This document shows, one piece after another, positions 1 through 8,475 of a stretch of 64,000 nucleotides of DNA. The notes below the pieces were generated by a model, which worked only from the letters and a program-made list of their open reading frames with translations, did not search any database and was not told the origin of the DNA. Positions within the stretch are counted from its first letter, which is position 1; every line of letters starts with the position of its first letter. Origin of the DNA: Solirubrobacter taibaiensis (GTDB lineage Bacteria > Actinomycetota > Thermoleophilia > Solirubrobacterales > Solirubrobacteraceae); contig JAPDDQ010000011.1 in the NCBI GenBank assembly GCA_027587225.1, forward strand, positions 106,217 to 170,216, written 5' to 3'. The position numbers and the translations under genes were made by a program.

Positions 1-2
1 GC

Positions 3-692
3 GGCGCGTTCATGGCCGAGCGCGACGACGCCTTCGCGCTCGCGACCGCGCTGACCGAGGTGGCCAACGGCGCCGGGGTGAGCACCGTCGCGTTGGTCAC
101 CGACATGAACGAGGTGCTCGGCACCACCGCGGGCAACGCGCTGGAAGTGCGCGAGGCCGTGCACTACCTGACCGGCGCGGCGCGTGAGCCGCGCCTGCAC
201 GAGGTCACGGTCGCGCTCGCGGCCGCCGCGCTCGTGCAGTCCCGGCTGTCGGCGGACGAAGAGTCCGCGCGGGCGAAGGTGGAGGAGGTGCTGGCCTCCG
301 GCGCCGCCGCGGAGCGCTTCGGGGCGATGGTCGCCGCGCTCGGTGGCCCGGCCGACTTCATGGAGAACCCGGTGCTGCCCGAGGCTTCCGTGACGCGTCC
401 GGTCGCCCCCGAACGTCCCGGCTACGTCACGAGCGTGGACACGCGGGCCGTCGGGCTCGTCGTCACCGGCTTGGGCGGCAACCGCCGCCGCGAGGACGAC
501 CAGATCGACCCCGGCGTGGGGCTGTCGCAGATCGCGCCGATCGGCGCGCAGGTGGGGCCGGACACGCCGCTGGCGATCGTCCACGCGCGGGGCGACAGCA
601 GTGCCGCCGAGGCCGCCACGGCGCTGCTCTCGGCCGTGACGATCGGCGCGGAGCCGCCCGCCGAGCGTCCCGTCCTGCTGGGGCGCGTATGA
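3..692 (+). CDS. deoA: Thymidine/pyrimidine-nucleoside phosphorylase, C-terminal part (5' truncated)
   Basis: Phosphorolysis of pyrimidine (deoxy)nucleosides to base and sugar 1-phosphate, in the cytosol. The frame is open to the window edge and begins with GAFM, so the Met at 12 is internal; about 229 C-terminal residues are visible. Seen are the family pattern ALATALTEVANGAGV, then LVTDMNEVLGTTAGNALEVREAV of the alpha/beta domain, and the C-terminal barrel with YVTSVDTRAVG and GVGLSQIAPIGAQV. The stop overlaps the adenosine deaminase start by 4 nt (ATGA), so the two are co-translated, fitting nucleoside salvage together with the importer downstream. deoA and pdp type enzymes cannot be told apart from this part. 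Confidence 0.93.
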   Translation, partial: GAFMAERDDAFALATALTEVANGAGVSTVALVTDMNEVLGTTAGNALEVREAVHYLTGAAREPRLHEVTVALAAAALVQSRLSADEESARAKVEEVLASGAAAERFGAMVAALGGPADFMENPVLPEASVTRPVAPERPGYVTSVDTRAVGLVVTGLGGNRRREDDQIDPGVGLSQIAPIGAQVGPDTPLAIVHARGDSSAAEAATALLSAVTIGAEPPAERPVLLGRV

Positions 693-1681
693 GCCTGCCG
701 CTGGCGGAACTCCACGTCCACCTCGAGGGGACGGTCCCGCCCGCGTTGATCCAGAAGCTCGCCGATCGCAACGGGCTGCAGGTCCCTCCGGGCGTGTTCG
801 CGTCCCCGGACCGCTTCCAGTGGGTCGACTTCATCGACTTCCTGCGCACCTACGACCTCGCCGCGAGCGTCATCCGCACGCCTGAGGACTATCGGGACAT
901 CACGTACGAGTATCTGGTCGGGTGCGCGAACGAGGGCGCGATCTACGTCGAGCTGATCGCCTCGCCCGACCACGCCGCGAACGTGGGGCTCTCGGACGCC
1001 GATCACTACGCGGGGATCGCCGCCGGGATCGACGACGCGCGGCGCGACACCGGCATCGAGGCGCGGATCCTGATCGCCGCCATCCGCAACTTCGGGGTGG
1101 AGGCCGCGGTGGCGATCGCGCGCCGGCACGCCGAGGACCGGCACCCGTACGTCGTCGGCTTCAACCTCGCGGGCGACGAGGCGGGCTACCCACCTGGCCA
1201 GTTTCGCGAGGCCTACGAGATCGCCGCGGGCTCTGGGCTCGGGTGCACCGTCCACGCGGGCGAGCACGCCGGGGCGGAATCGGTCCGGGAGGCGCTCACG
1301 CTGCCCGTCACCCGCCTCTCGCACGGGGTCCGAGCGGTCGAAGATCCTGCACTCGTGCAGGAGATCGTCGAGCGCGGGATCGTGCTCGAGGCCTGTCCCA
1401 CCTCCAACATCGCGACGCACGTCTTCGACTCGTACGAGGACCATCCACTCCGCAAACTCCATGAAGCCGGTGTGAACCTCACGTTGGGTTCTGACGACCC
1501 TCCCTATTTCGGATGTAGCATCGGCGGCGAGTACGCCGTTGCGCGTGAGCGTTTCGGCTTCGAGGAGGGTGAGCTGCAGCTGATCACGCGCACGGCGGTC
1601 CGGGCGTCCTTCGCGGACGATGCGGCCAAAGCCACCTTGCTCAATCGAATTACTGCCTCAGACGACCGCTCCGGCCAATAA
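689..1681 (+). CDS. add: Adenosine deaminase
   Basis: Hydrolytic deamination of adenosine or deoxyadenosine to inosine, a cytosolic purine salvage step. The 330-residue TIM-barrel amidohydrolase has every expected element: AELHVHLEGTV near the N-terminus (first two zinc-binding His), HAGEHAG around residue 190 (zinc His and catalytic Glu), LSHGVRAVED (catalytic His) and GSDDPPYFG (zinc and catalytic Asp). The ATG overlaps the preceding phosphorylase stop, so translational coupling is likely. The BMP-type nucleoside importer follows 40 nt later, which places uptake and breakdown of nucleosides in one unit. Length and motifs are normal for the family. Confidence 0.95.
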   Translation: MSLPLAELHVHLEGTVPPALIQKLADRNGLQVPPGVFASPDRFQWVDFIDFLRTYDLAASVIRTPEDYRDITYEYLVGCANEGAIYVELIASPDHAANVGLSDADHYAGIAAGIDDARRDTGIEARILIAAIRNFGVEAAVAIARRHAEDRHPYVVGFNLAGDEAGYPPGQFREAYEIAAGSGLGCTVHAGEHAGAESVREALTLPVTRLSHGVRAVEDPALVQEIVERGIVLEACPTSNIATHVFDSYEDHPLRKLHEAGVNLTLGSDDPPYFGCSIGGEYAVARERFGFEEGELQLITRTAVRASFADDAAKATLLNRITASDDRSGQ

Positions 1682-1721
1682 GGTCGCGGCGCGTCGTTCC
1701 AATCGAAAAGGAGTTTCGGCC

Positions 1722-2768
1722 GTGCGCCGCCCACTTCATTTCATCGCCTTGCTGGCCATGCTCTGTTCACTTTTCGTTGCCGCGTGCGGCTCCGATGAGG
1801 AAGAACCGGCGCCCAGCGGCGGTACCACTGCCGAAGAGACCCCGGCCAAGGAAGCAATCAAGGTCGGTCTGGTCACCGACATCGGCGGTCTGAACGACCG
1901 CTCGTTCAATCAGCTGGCAAACGAAGGCCTCGAGCGGGCCAAGTCGGAACTGGGCGTCGAGACGCGCGTTCTGATCTCAAAGGCGAACTCGGACTACGTG
2001 CCGAACCTCTCCACGCTCGCGCAGCAGCAGTACGACCTGGTCATCGGCGTCGGCTTCCTGATGGCCGAGGCGATGAACACCGTCGCCCCGAAGTTCCCCA
2101 AGACGAACTTCGCGATCATCGACGTCGACGCCACGGGCCTCGAGTCCAAGCCGACCAACGCCGCCGGCGTGCTCTTCAAGGAGAACGAGGCCGGCTATCT
2201 CGTCGGCTACATGGCCGGCCTGTACATCAAGGACGAGGGCGGCGGAACCGCCAGCTCGGTCGGCGGCCAGAAGATCCCGCCGGTCGACGCCTACATCGCC
2301 GGGTACCAGGCGGGCGTCAAGGCCGCCAACCCGGACGCGAAGGTCGTCAACGGCTACTCGCAGAAGTTCGATGACCCGGCGCCGTGCAAGGAGCTCGCGC
2401 TCGATCACATCTCCCAGGGGGCGAAGGTCGTCTTCCAGGTCGCCGGTGGCTGCGGCCTCGGCGCGCTGGATGCCGCCAAGGAGAAGGGTGTGCAGGGCAT
2501 CGGCGTGGACGCCGACCAGGCCTACCTCGGTGACCAGATCATGACCTCGGCCCTCAAGAAGGTCGACGTCGCGGTCTTCGACGAGGTCAAGGCCGTGCAG
2601 GACGGCACGTTCAAGGGCGGTGCCAACACGATCTTCGACGTCAAGTCGGGCGGCGTGGGCATCGGCGAGACGAACGAGATCGGCGCCAAGTACGCCGACG
2701 CGGTCAAGGCCGAGCAGGACAAGATCGCCTCCGGCGAGCTCACCGACATCCCGAACACCGTCAAGTAG
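1722..2768 (+). CDS. BMP/PnrA-family nucleoside-binding lipoprotein
   Basis: Extracellular substrate-binding lipoprotein of a BMP-type ABC importer, most likely for purine nucleosides. I start it at GTG 1722, preceded by AAAAGGAG at 1705-1712, because it opens straight into a lipoprotein signal peptide: basic VRRPLHF, a hydrophobic stretch, and the lipobox LFVAAC. A short acidic/Thr linker follows, then the BMP domain beginning IKVGLVTDIGGLNDRSFNQL. 348 residues, normal size. An upstream in-frame ATG at 1620 lies inside add and would bury the signal peptide. Its TAG overlaps the GTG of the ATPase by one base. Adenosine deaminase next door supports a purine nucleoside ligand. Confidence 0.93.
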   Translation: MRRPLHFIALLAMLCSLFVAACGSDEEEPAPSGGTTAEETPAKEAIKVGLVTDIGGLNDRSFNQLANEGLERAKSELGVETRVLISKANSDYVPNLSTLAQQQYDLVIGVGFLMAEAMNTVAPKFPKTNFAIIDVDATGLESKPTNAAGVLFKENEAGYLVGYMAGLYIKDEGGGTASSVGGQKIPPVDAYIAGYQAGVKAANPDAKVVNGYSQKFDDPAPCKELALDHISQGAKVVFQVAGGCGLGALDAAKEKGVQGIGVDADQAYLGDQIMTSALKKVDVAVFDEVKAVQDGTFKGGANTIFDVKSGGVGIGETNEIGAKYADAVKAEQDKIASGELTDIPNTVK

Positions 2769-4294
2769 TGGCTGACGCGCCCGCGCTCGAACTCCGAGGC
2801 ATCACCAAGCGTTTCGGGACCCTGGTCGCGAACGACGCGGTGGACTTCGAGTTGCGACGTGGCGAGATCCACGCGCTGCTCGGGGAGAACGGCGCGGGCA
2901 AGTCAACCCTGATGAACGTGTTGTACGGGCTGCATCAGCCCGATGAAGGACAGATCCTGCTGGACGGGGAGCCGGTCACGATCGACTCCCCGCGCCGGGC
3001 CATCGGGCTCGGCATCGGCATGGTCCACCAGCACTTCATGCTCGTGCCGGTGATGACCGTGGCCGAGAACCTCGTGCTTGGCGCCGAGCCGCGGAACGGC
3101 CTGCTGTTGGACTACAAGTCCGCGGCCACCCGGGTGCGGGAGCTCTCTGCGGAGTTCGGCCTCTCGGTCGACCCGGACGCGAAGGTCGAGGACATCGGCG
3201 TCGGTACCCAGCAGCGCGTGGAGATCCTCCGCGCGCTGTTCCGCGGCGCGAAGGTGCTGGTCCTGGACGAGCCGACCGCGGTGCTCACACCGCAGGAGGC
3301 GCAGGACCTGTTCGTGGTGCTGCGGCGGTTGACCGATCAGGGCACGTCCGTGGTGTTCATCTCGCACAAGCTCAACGAGGTGCTGGACATCGCCGACCGC
3401 GTGACCGTCCTGCGCCGCGGCAAGATGATCGACACGGTGCCGACCGAGGGCGCGACGGAGCGCTCGCTGGCGGGGCTGATGGTCGGTCGCGAAGTGCTCC
3501 TGCGGGTGGACAAGCCCGAGCAGACACTTGGCGACGCGCTGCTGACTTTGGAAGGTGTCTCCGCCGAGGACGATCGCGGGCTGCCGGCCGTCAATGACCT
3601 GTCGATGGAAGTGCGAGCGGGCGAGATCGTCGGCCTCGCGGGCATCGACGCCAACGGCCAGTCCGAGCTGATCGAGACGATCATGGGGCTGCGCGCGCCG
3701 ACCGCGGGCAAGATCACGGTCGCGGGCCGCGACGTCACGAACTCCGGGCCGCGCGACACGCTCAACGCGGGCGTCTCCCACATCGCCGAGGACCGCCACC
3801 GGCGCGGACTCGTGCTGGAGTTCGACCTCGCCGAGAACCTGTGCCTGCGCGAGTACAAGACGCCGGCGTTCTCCACGCGCGGGTTCCTCTCGCCCTCGAA
3901 GATGGTCGCGCGGGCGCGCACGCTGCTCAAGGAGTTCGACGTGCGCGGCGGAGACCCGGAGACGCGCGCCGGTTCGTTGTCGGGCGGCAACCAGCAGAAG
4001 GTGGTCATCGCGCGTGAGCTCTCCGCGAGCCCGAAGGTGATCATCGCCGCGCAGCCCACGCGCGGCCTGGACGTCGGTGCGATCGAGTTCGTGCACCGGC
4101 GGCTCGTCGAGGAGCGCGACGCCGGCAAGGCCGTGCTGCTCGTGTCGCTGGAGCTCGAGGAGATCCGCTCGCTCAGCGACCGCGTGCTCGTGATCTATGA
4201 AGGCCGGATCGTCACCGAGCTTCCGCCCGATTCCTCCGAAGAGGACTTCGGCATCTACATGACCGGCGGCGGCCGAGGGGAAGAGGCAGCGTGA
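2768..4294 (+). CDS. ABC importer ATPase with two nucleotide-binding domains (nucleoside/sugar type)
   Basis: Energises the nucleoside importer from the cytoplasmic face. 508 residues, two ATPase domains in tandem as in RbsA and NupO/YufO proteins. Domain 1: Walker A GENGAGKS, Q-loop MVHQHFML, degenerate signature GVGTQQRVE, Walker B VLVLDEPTAVLT. Domain 2 has a degenerate Walker A (GIDANGQSE instead of GxxGxGKS), a canonical signature SGGNQQKVV, and IIAAQPTRGLDVGA at Walker B, where Asp-Glu is replaced by Ala-Gln. One catalytic and one degenerate site is the usual asymmetry of this class. GTG start overlaps the lipoprotein stop; the end overlaps permease 1 by 4 nt. Confidence 0.95.
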   Translation: MADAPALELRGITKRFGTLVANDAVDFELRRGEIHALLGENGAGKSTLMNVLYGLHQPDEGQILLDGEPVTIDSPRRAIGLGIGMVHQHFMLVPVMTVAENLVLGAEPRNGLLLDYKSAATRVRELSAEFGLSVDPDAKVEDIGVGTQQRVEILRALFRGAKVLVLDEPTAVLTPQEAQDLFVVLRRLTDQGTSVVFISHKLNEVLDIADRVTVLRRGKMIDTVPTEGATERSLAGLMVGREVLLRVDKPEQTLGDALLTLEGVSAEDDRGLPAVNDLSMEVRAGEIVGLAGIDANGQSELIETIMGLRAPTAGKITVAGRDVTNSGPRDTLNAGVSHIAEDRHRRGLVLEFDLAENLCLREYKTPAFSTRGFLSPSKMVARARTLLKEFDVRGGDPETRAGSLSGGNQQKVVIARELSASPKVIIAAQPTRGLDVGAIEFVHRRLVEERDAGKAVLLVSLELEEIRSLSDRVLVIYEGRIVTELPPDSSEEDFGIYMTGGGRGEEAA

Positions 4295-5490
4295 GCGCCG
4301 CCCCCGAGGAGCTGCCGCCCAACCTCACCGTCGCGAGCCGGGCCGCGGTCTATCTGCGCAGCGGCGGATTCATCGCGCCGCTCATCACCGTGTTGGTCGC
4401 GTTCGCCGCGGGCGGCTTGGTGGTGCTGGCGACCGGCCACAACCCGATCGAGACCTACCAGGCGATCTTCAAGGGCACCGGCTTCAACTGGATCTTCCCA
4501 TGGCTCTCTGAAGAGGATCGGATCCTCGCGGCGCTGGCGCTTCAGCAGACGCTGATCATCGCGACGCCGCTGATCTTGACGGGCCTCGCGGTCGCGTTCG
4601 CGTTCCGCTGCGGCCTGTTCAACATCGGCGGCCAAGGCCAGTACATCGTCGGCGGGATCTTCGCCGTCTGGGTCGGCTCCTCGTTCGAAGGCATGCCCGC
4701 CCTGCTGCACGTGATCGTGGCAGCGCTCGCGGGGATCGTGTTCGGTGGCCTGTGGGCGGGCATCGCCGGCCTGCTGAAGGCGGTTGCGGGCACCAACGAG
4801 GTGATCACGACGATCATGCTCAACTGGACCGCGATCTGGGTGGGTGTGTGGGCGTTCGGCCTCGGCGGGCCGCTGCAGAACGACGACCCCGCACGTGTGG
4901 ACGTGCCCGTGTCCAACGACGTCTTGGCGGGCGCCAAGCTCCCGGTGTTCTGGGGCGACGCGCAGCTGCAGGGCCTGCACGTCGGCATCTTCGTCGCGCT
5001 CGCGGCGCTCGTCATCTTCTGGGTGCTGCTGAACCGCACGACGCTCGGCTACGAGGTCCGCGCGGTGGGCTTCAGCCCAGACGCGGCGGAGGCGTCGGGC
5101 ATCAACGTCCGACGCAACTACATCCTCGTGATGGCGATCTGCGGCGGCTTCGCCGGACTCGGCGGCGCGGTGGACGTCCTGGGGTGGCAGTTCCGAATAG
5201 CGACGAACGACATCCAGACCACCCAGCTCGCGTTCTTCGGCATCGCGGTCGCGCTGCTGGGGCGAAACACCGCGATCGGCACGCTGCTGGGCGCGCTGCT
5301 GTTCGCCGGGCTGATCAACGGCACGTCCGTGCGCTACCTCGACCCGTCCGTGTTCGAGCCCCAGCTGGCCACGAACCTCACCTACATGATTCAGGGACTT
5401 GTCGTGCTGCTGATCTCGACTGACGTCTTGGTGGTCTATCTGTTGCGGCTGCGCAAGCGCCGCCGCGCGGCCTCGGCGGTTACGGCATGA
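4291..5490 (+). CDS. ABC importer permease 1 (nucleoside type)
   Basis: Membrane subunit of the BMP-type importer, 399 residues with about nine or ten hydrophobic segments. Family signatures are visible: LAVAFAFRCGLFNIGGQGQ in the first half and GLLKAVAGTNEVITTIMLNW in the middle, both typical of the BPD_transp_2 (LivH/RbsC-like) fold, and NPDAAEASGIN-like text (FSPDAAEASGINV) in the cytoplasmic coupling loop. The GTG at 4291 overlaps the ATPase stop by 4 nt (GTGA) and its end overlaps permease 2 by 4 nt (ATGA), so the operon is fully coupled. It pairs with permease 2 to form the heterodimeric channel. Confidence 0.93.
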   Translation: MSAAPEELPPNLTVASRAAVYLRSGGFIAPLITVLVAFAAGGLVVLATGHNPIETYQAIFKGTGFNWIFPWLSEEDRILAALALQQTLIIATPLILTGLAVAFAFRCGLFNIGGQGQYIVGGIFAVWVGSSFEGMPALLHVIVAALAGIVFGGLWAGIAGLLKAVAGTNEVITTIMLNWTAIWVGVWAFGLGGPLQNDDPARVDVPVSNDVLAGAKLPVFWGDAQLQGLHVGIFVALAALVIFWVLLNRTTLGYEVRAVGFSPDAAEASGINVRRNYILVMAICGGFAGLGGAVDVLGWQFRIATNDIQTTQLAFFGIAVALLGRNTAIGTLLGALLFAGLINGTSVRYLDPSVFEPQLATNLTYMIQGLVVLLISTDVLVVYLLRLRKRRRAASAVTA

Positions 5491-6647
5491 CCGGTAAGCG
5501 GATCGGCTGGGCGGGCGTCGCCCTCGGGTTCCTCGCGTTCTTCGTCGCGGTGCCGCCGTTGACGGTGCGCTCGCCGATCGTCGTGATCGTCATCGCCGTG
5601 CTGGCGATGGCGGCCGGCTCGGCCGCGATCGCGATGGACGAGCGGCGCCTCGGCTCCGGCGCGCTCATCGCCGGCCTCCTGGGGCTGGCGGGCGGCTACG
5701 CGGCGACGCAGTCGGGCGTCGCCAACCTCGATCGCGTCGTCGTCTGGGGCGCGCTCGGCGCCGCGACGCTGCGCTACGCGACGCCGCTCATCTTCGGCGC
5801 GCTCGGCGGCTTGTTCTCCGAGCGCTCGGGCGTGATCAACATCGGCCTCGAAGGCATGATGTTGATGGGCGCGTTCTTCGGGGCCTGGGGCGCGGATCTC
5901 ACGAGCTCCTGGATCCTCGGCATCGTGATCGCGATCGCGTCCGGGGCGGTCTTCGGGGCCTTGCACGCGCTGTTCGCGGTCACGTTCCGGGCTGACCAGA
6001 TCGTCTCGGGCACCGCTTTGAACCTGTTGGCGGTCGGCATCACGGGCTACCTGTTCGTAGAGATCTACGGGGACCGCGGCACGCCCGACGATCTGCCGCA
6101 GGTGCCCAACGTGTCGTTGCCGATCGACTGGCTCCCGCTGCTCGGGGACGTGTTCGGGGAACTGAACCTGCTGGTCTGGATCGCGCTCGCGATGGTGATC
6201 GTCACATGGGTGTTCATGTTCCGGACGCCGATGGGGTTGCGCCTGCGGTCGGCGGGCGAGAACCCCTTGGCCGCGGAGACCGCGGGCCTGAACGTCGTCC
6301 GCACGCGTTACTACGCGGTGATGGCCTCGGGCGGGCTGGCGGCGATGGGCGGAGCGTTCCTGTCGATCGGCTTCCTGCACACGTTCACGCAGAACATGAC
6401 CGCGGGCCGCGGGTTCATCGCGCTCGCGGCGTTGATCTTCGGGCGCTGGAAGCCGGGGCTCGCGCTCTCCGCGACGTTGCTGTTCGGCTTCGGCAGCGCG
6501 CTGGCGTCGCGGCTCCCGGTGTTCTCGCCGTCCGGCGCGGTGCTCTTCCAGGCGCTCCCGTACGTGCTCACGCTGATCGCGGTCACCGGGCTCATCGGCC
6601 GCTCGATTCCGCCACTTGCGCTTGGAAGGCCGCTCCCGAGGTCATAA
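5487..6647 (+). CDS. ABC importer permease 2 (nucleoside type)
   Basis: Second membrane subunit of the importer, 386 residues. The family motif ERSGVINIGLEGMMLMGAF occurs around residue 110, and RADQIVSGTALNLLAVGITG follows, both diagnostic of the YufQ/NupQ side of the heterodimer. It carries an extra N-terminal hydrophobic portion of roughly 80 residues (three predicted segments before VVWGALGAATLRYATPLIFG) that simpler homologues lack. ATG 5487 overlaps the previous stop. The next gene, a lipoprotein, starts 7-10 nt after this stop and appears to be a separate unit. Confidence 0.92.
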   Translation: MTGKRIGWAGVALGFLAFFVAVPPLTVRSPIVVIVIAVLAMAAGSAAIAMDERRLGSGALIAGLLGLAGGYAATQSGVANLDRVVVWGALGAATLRYATPLIFGALGGLFSERSGVINIGLEGMMLMGAFFGAWGADLTSSWILGIVIAIASGAVFGALHALFAVTFRADQIVSGTALNLLAVGITGYLFVEIYGDRGTPDDLPQVPNVSLPIDWLPLLGDVFGELNLLVWIALAMVIVTWVFMFRTPMGLRLRSAGENPLAAETAGLNVVRTRYYAVMASGGLAAMGGAFLSIGFLHTFTQNMTAGRGFIALAALIFGRWKPGLALSATLLFGFGSALASRLPVFSPSGAVLFQALPYVLTLIAVTGLIGRSIPPLALGRPLPRS

Positions 6648-6654
6648 TCGGAGG

Positions 6655-7197
6655 ATGATGCTGCGCGGCCGGACGCTGGGAGCGCTCGCCTTGTCACTCG
6701 GGCTTGCGATCGCCGCCTGCGGCGGGTCGGCTGAGCCTGACCGATTGAGCCTCACGACGCCCAAGGCGCCGGCGAGCAGCACGCCGGAACCGGCGCGCAC
6801 CCCCGTCACGGACGCCGAGAAGCGCGTCATCCGTGGGTGGTCCGACGAGATGCGCCACGGCCGCGTCGTGGCCGCGGCGAGGTACTTCAGCGTGCCGAGC
6901 GAGATCGTCAACCTGCCGCCGAAGGGGAACCTCATCTCCACGCGCCAGGTGGAGGAGTTCAACGACAGCATGCCGTGCGGCGCGAAGCTCCTCAGCGTCC
7001 AGCGGACGGTCAGCCAGCTCGTGGTCGCCGACTTCGAGCTCACCAACCGTCCGGGCGCCAAGTGCGGCTCCAGCGCCGGGGAGCGAGCGACGTTCGCGTT
7101 CCTGATCGACGCCGACGATCACATCGCGCGCTTCATCCTCATCGACGGTTCGCCCCCCTCGGCGCCGGCCAGCGACGACGACGTCGCCTCAGCCTGA
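6655..7197 (+). CDS. Secreted lipoprotein of unknown function
   Basis: 180 residues. Signal peptide MMLRGRTLGALALSLGLAIA followed by Cys in AACGG gives a lipobox, so it should be lipid-anchored outside the membrane. A Ser/Thr/Pro-rich linker (about residues 25-50) precedes a compact domain with two Cys (MPCGAKLL, AKCGSS) that could form a disulfide. It resembles small NTF2/SnoaL-like extracellular domains, but I cannot name a family. CATAAT at 6643-6648 looks like a -10 box 6 nt before ATG 6655 or 9 nt before ATG 6658; GGAGG directly abuts the start. The end overlaps the convergent receiver gene by 9 nt. Confidence 0.8.
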   Translation: MMLRGRTLGALALSLGLAIAACGGSAEPDRLSLTTPKAPASSTPEPARTPVTDAEKRVIRGWSDEMRHGRVVAAARYFSVPSEIVNLPPKGNLISTRQVEEFNDSMPCGAKLLSVQRTVSQLVVADFELTNRPGAKCGSSAGERATFAFLIDADDHIARFILIDGSPPSAPASDDDVASA

Positions 7198-7605
7198 CGT
7201 CCGCACGACGCTCGGGCTGACGTACCGCTCCCCGCGCGTGACCGCGTCGAGCCCGTCGATCAGCTCGGGCAGGCCGCCCTCCTTGAGCACGATCCCGTCC
7301 GCGCCCGCGTCGAGCACGCCCTGCAGCTCCGTCGGGTCGGTCGTGGCCGTGAACACGACCACCTTCGTGCCGGCGTCCGAGTCCGCGAGCCGCCGGATCA
7401 GCCCCTCACCGCCGCCCTCGGACGCGAGGTGCAGATCCACCACGGCCACGTCCGGCGTGGTCTCCAGAATCAGTTCCTCCCCGCCCTCCGCGGTCCCCGC
7501 CACGCCCGTCACGGTCCAGCCCCGCTGCTGGAGCACGTCGCGCAAGAAGATGCGCAGTGGCCCATGGTCCTCGACGATCGCCACGCTGCGGCCCTCGTTG
7601 GTCAT
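7189..7605 (-). CDS. Single-domain response regulator (receiver only)
   Basis: 138 residues forming one CheY-like receiver. Visible: acidic pocket VEDHG at the N-terminus, phospho-acceptor Asp in VAVVDLHL, switch Thr in VVFTATTD and conserved Lys in GIVLKEGG. After the receiver comes GERYVSPSVVRT, the linker normally joining a receiver to a LuxR/NarL helix-turn-helix, but the protein stops there. It may therefore be a NarL-type regulator that lost its output domain, or a stand-alone signalling receiver. No kinase gene is adjacent. The start lies 18 bp from the divergent DUF4031 start. Confidence 0.88.
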   Translation of the reverse strand: MTNEGRSVAIVEDHGPLRIFLRDVLQQRGWTVTGVAGTAEGGEELILETTPDVAVVDLHLASEGGGEGLIRRLADSDAGTKVVVFTATTDPTELQGVLDAGADGIVLKEGGLPELIDGLDAVTRGERYVSPSVVRTSG

Positions 7606-7623
7606 GCGAGTCTCATACCCGCA

Positions 7624-7914
7624 ATGACGGTCCTCATCGACCCCCTCCAGCACTACCCGCACGTCCCGTGGGCGATCAAGGACTGGTGCCACATGGCCGT
7701 CGACGGCTCCTTCGAGGAGCTCCACGCCTTCGCCGCCCAGCTCGGCATCCCCCGCAGTCGCTTCCAGGGCGACCACTACGACCTTCCACCGTGGGTGCGC
7801 GCGCGGGCCGTTGCGTTGGGTGCCGAGGAGGTCCCCACGCGTGAGTTGCTCGTCCGCATGGCGGGCCCGCGGGGCGACCGCGCTAGGCGCCGCGCGGCGC
7901 GCCGGCGGCTCTGA
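7624..7914 (+). CDS. DUF4031 protein
   Basis: 96 residues beginning MTVLIDPLQHYPHVPWAIKDW, with WCHMAVDG and GIPRSRFQGDHYDLP; this matches the small DUF4031 family, found mostly in actinobacteria and of unknown function. Conserved Trp, His and Asp residues suggest a ligand- or metal-binding role, but nothing is proven. The basic tail RGDRARRRAARRRL is encoded antisense to the end of the neighbouring pseudogene (32-nt 3' overlap). Divergent from the receiver gene, so the two promoters must overlap within a very short gap. Confidence 0.85.
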   Translation: MTVLIDPLQHYPHVPWAIKDWCHMAVDGSFEELHAFAAQLGIPRSRFQGDHYDLPPWVRARAVALGAEEVPTRELLVRMAGPRGDRARRRAARRRL

Positions 7915-8465
7915 GGCGTTGGAAGAACTGCTGCGGGTCTCGAAGGACTTGGGGCTTGGTGGTTCTGAGGACGCGTTCGCCTTTGGCTTCGAGCCAGGCT
8001 TGGCGGTCGAGGTCGTCGCGCTGGTCGAGCGGGGCTTCGTGCCATTCGCGGCTGTCGACTTCGACGAGGAGCCGCACCTCGGGCCACCACAGGTCGGGGA
8101 TGAACGTGCTGCCCGGGTACGGCGCGTTGACGAGGGATGGGCGAAGCCGGCGTTGAGGACAAGGTCGTGGCGTACTCGCCGCACGCTTTCACCGCCGCAA
8201 GCCAGCGGCCTTCCGTGGTGACGTTGCGGTGGCCCACGGCGTAAACACCCCGGTGAAGGGGGTGCAGGTTCCCGCGTCGCACACGTACCCTGATCGCCTC
8301 GTCGGTCAGGCCGCACGCGCGAAGCTCATCGATCGTCACGACGGCCCACTCGCCCGCGGCGAGGCGAGCGACCGCGCGATCGGTCAGTTGCCGTTGCTGT
8401 GCACCGCTAAGTGACCGAGGACTGGGCACACCGGCACGATCGCGCAGCGGCCACGCGCGGAACAA
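7883..8465 (-). pseudogene. AbiEi-like N-terminus plus DUF559 (Vsr-like) nuclease, internally deleted and frameshifted
   Basis: Two pieces of one gene family are in different frames. The 5' piece (8465 to about 8170) encodes a winged-helix AbiEi-type domain with DELRACGLTDEAIRVRVRRG and LHRGVYAVGHR, ending near KACGEYA. The 3' piece (about 8160 to 7883) encodes the end of a DUF559 domain, with NAPYPGSTFIPDLWWPEVR and LLVEVDSREWHEAPL and a normal TAG at 7883-7885. Intact relatives carry about 100 residues (the conserved VLSHRSAA region and the start of the nuclease domain) between these; here they are missing and the frame moves by one base. Homologues occur in many copies in actinobacterial genomes, so a decayed copy is plausible. 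Confidence 0.75.
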
Positions 8466-8475
8466 GACGCGCTCG

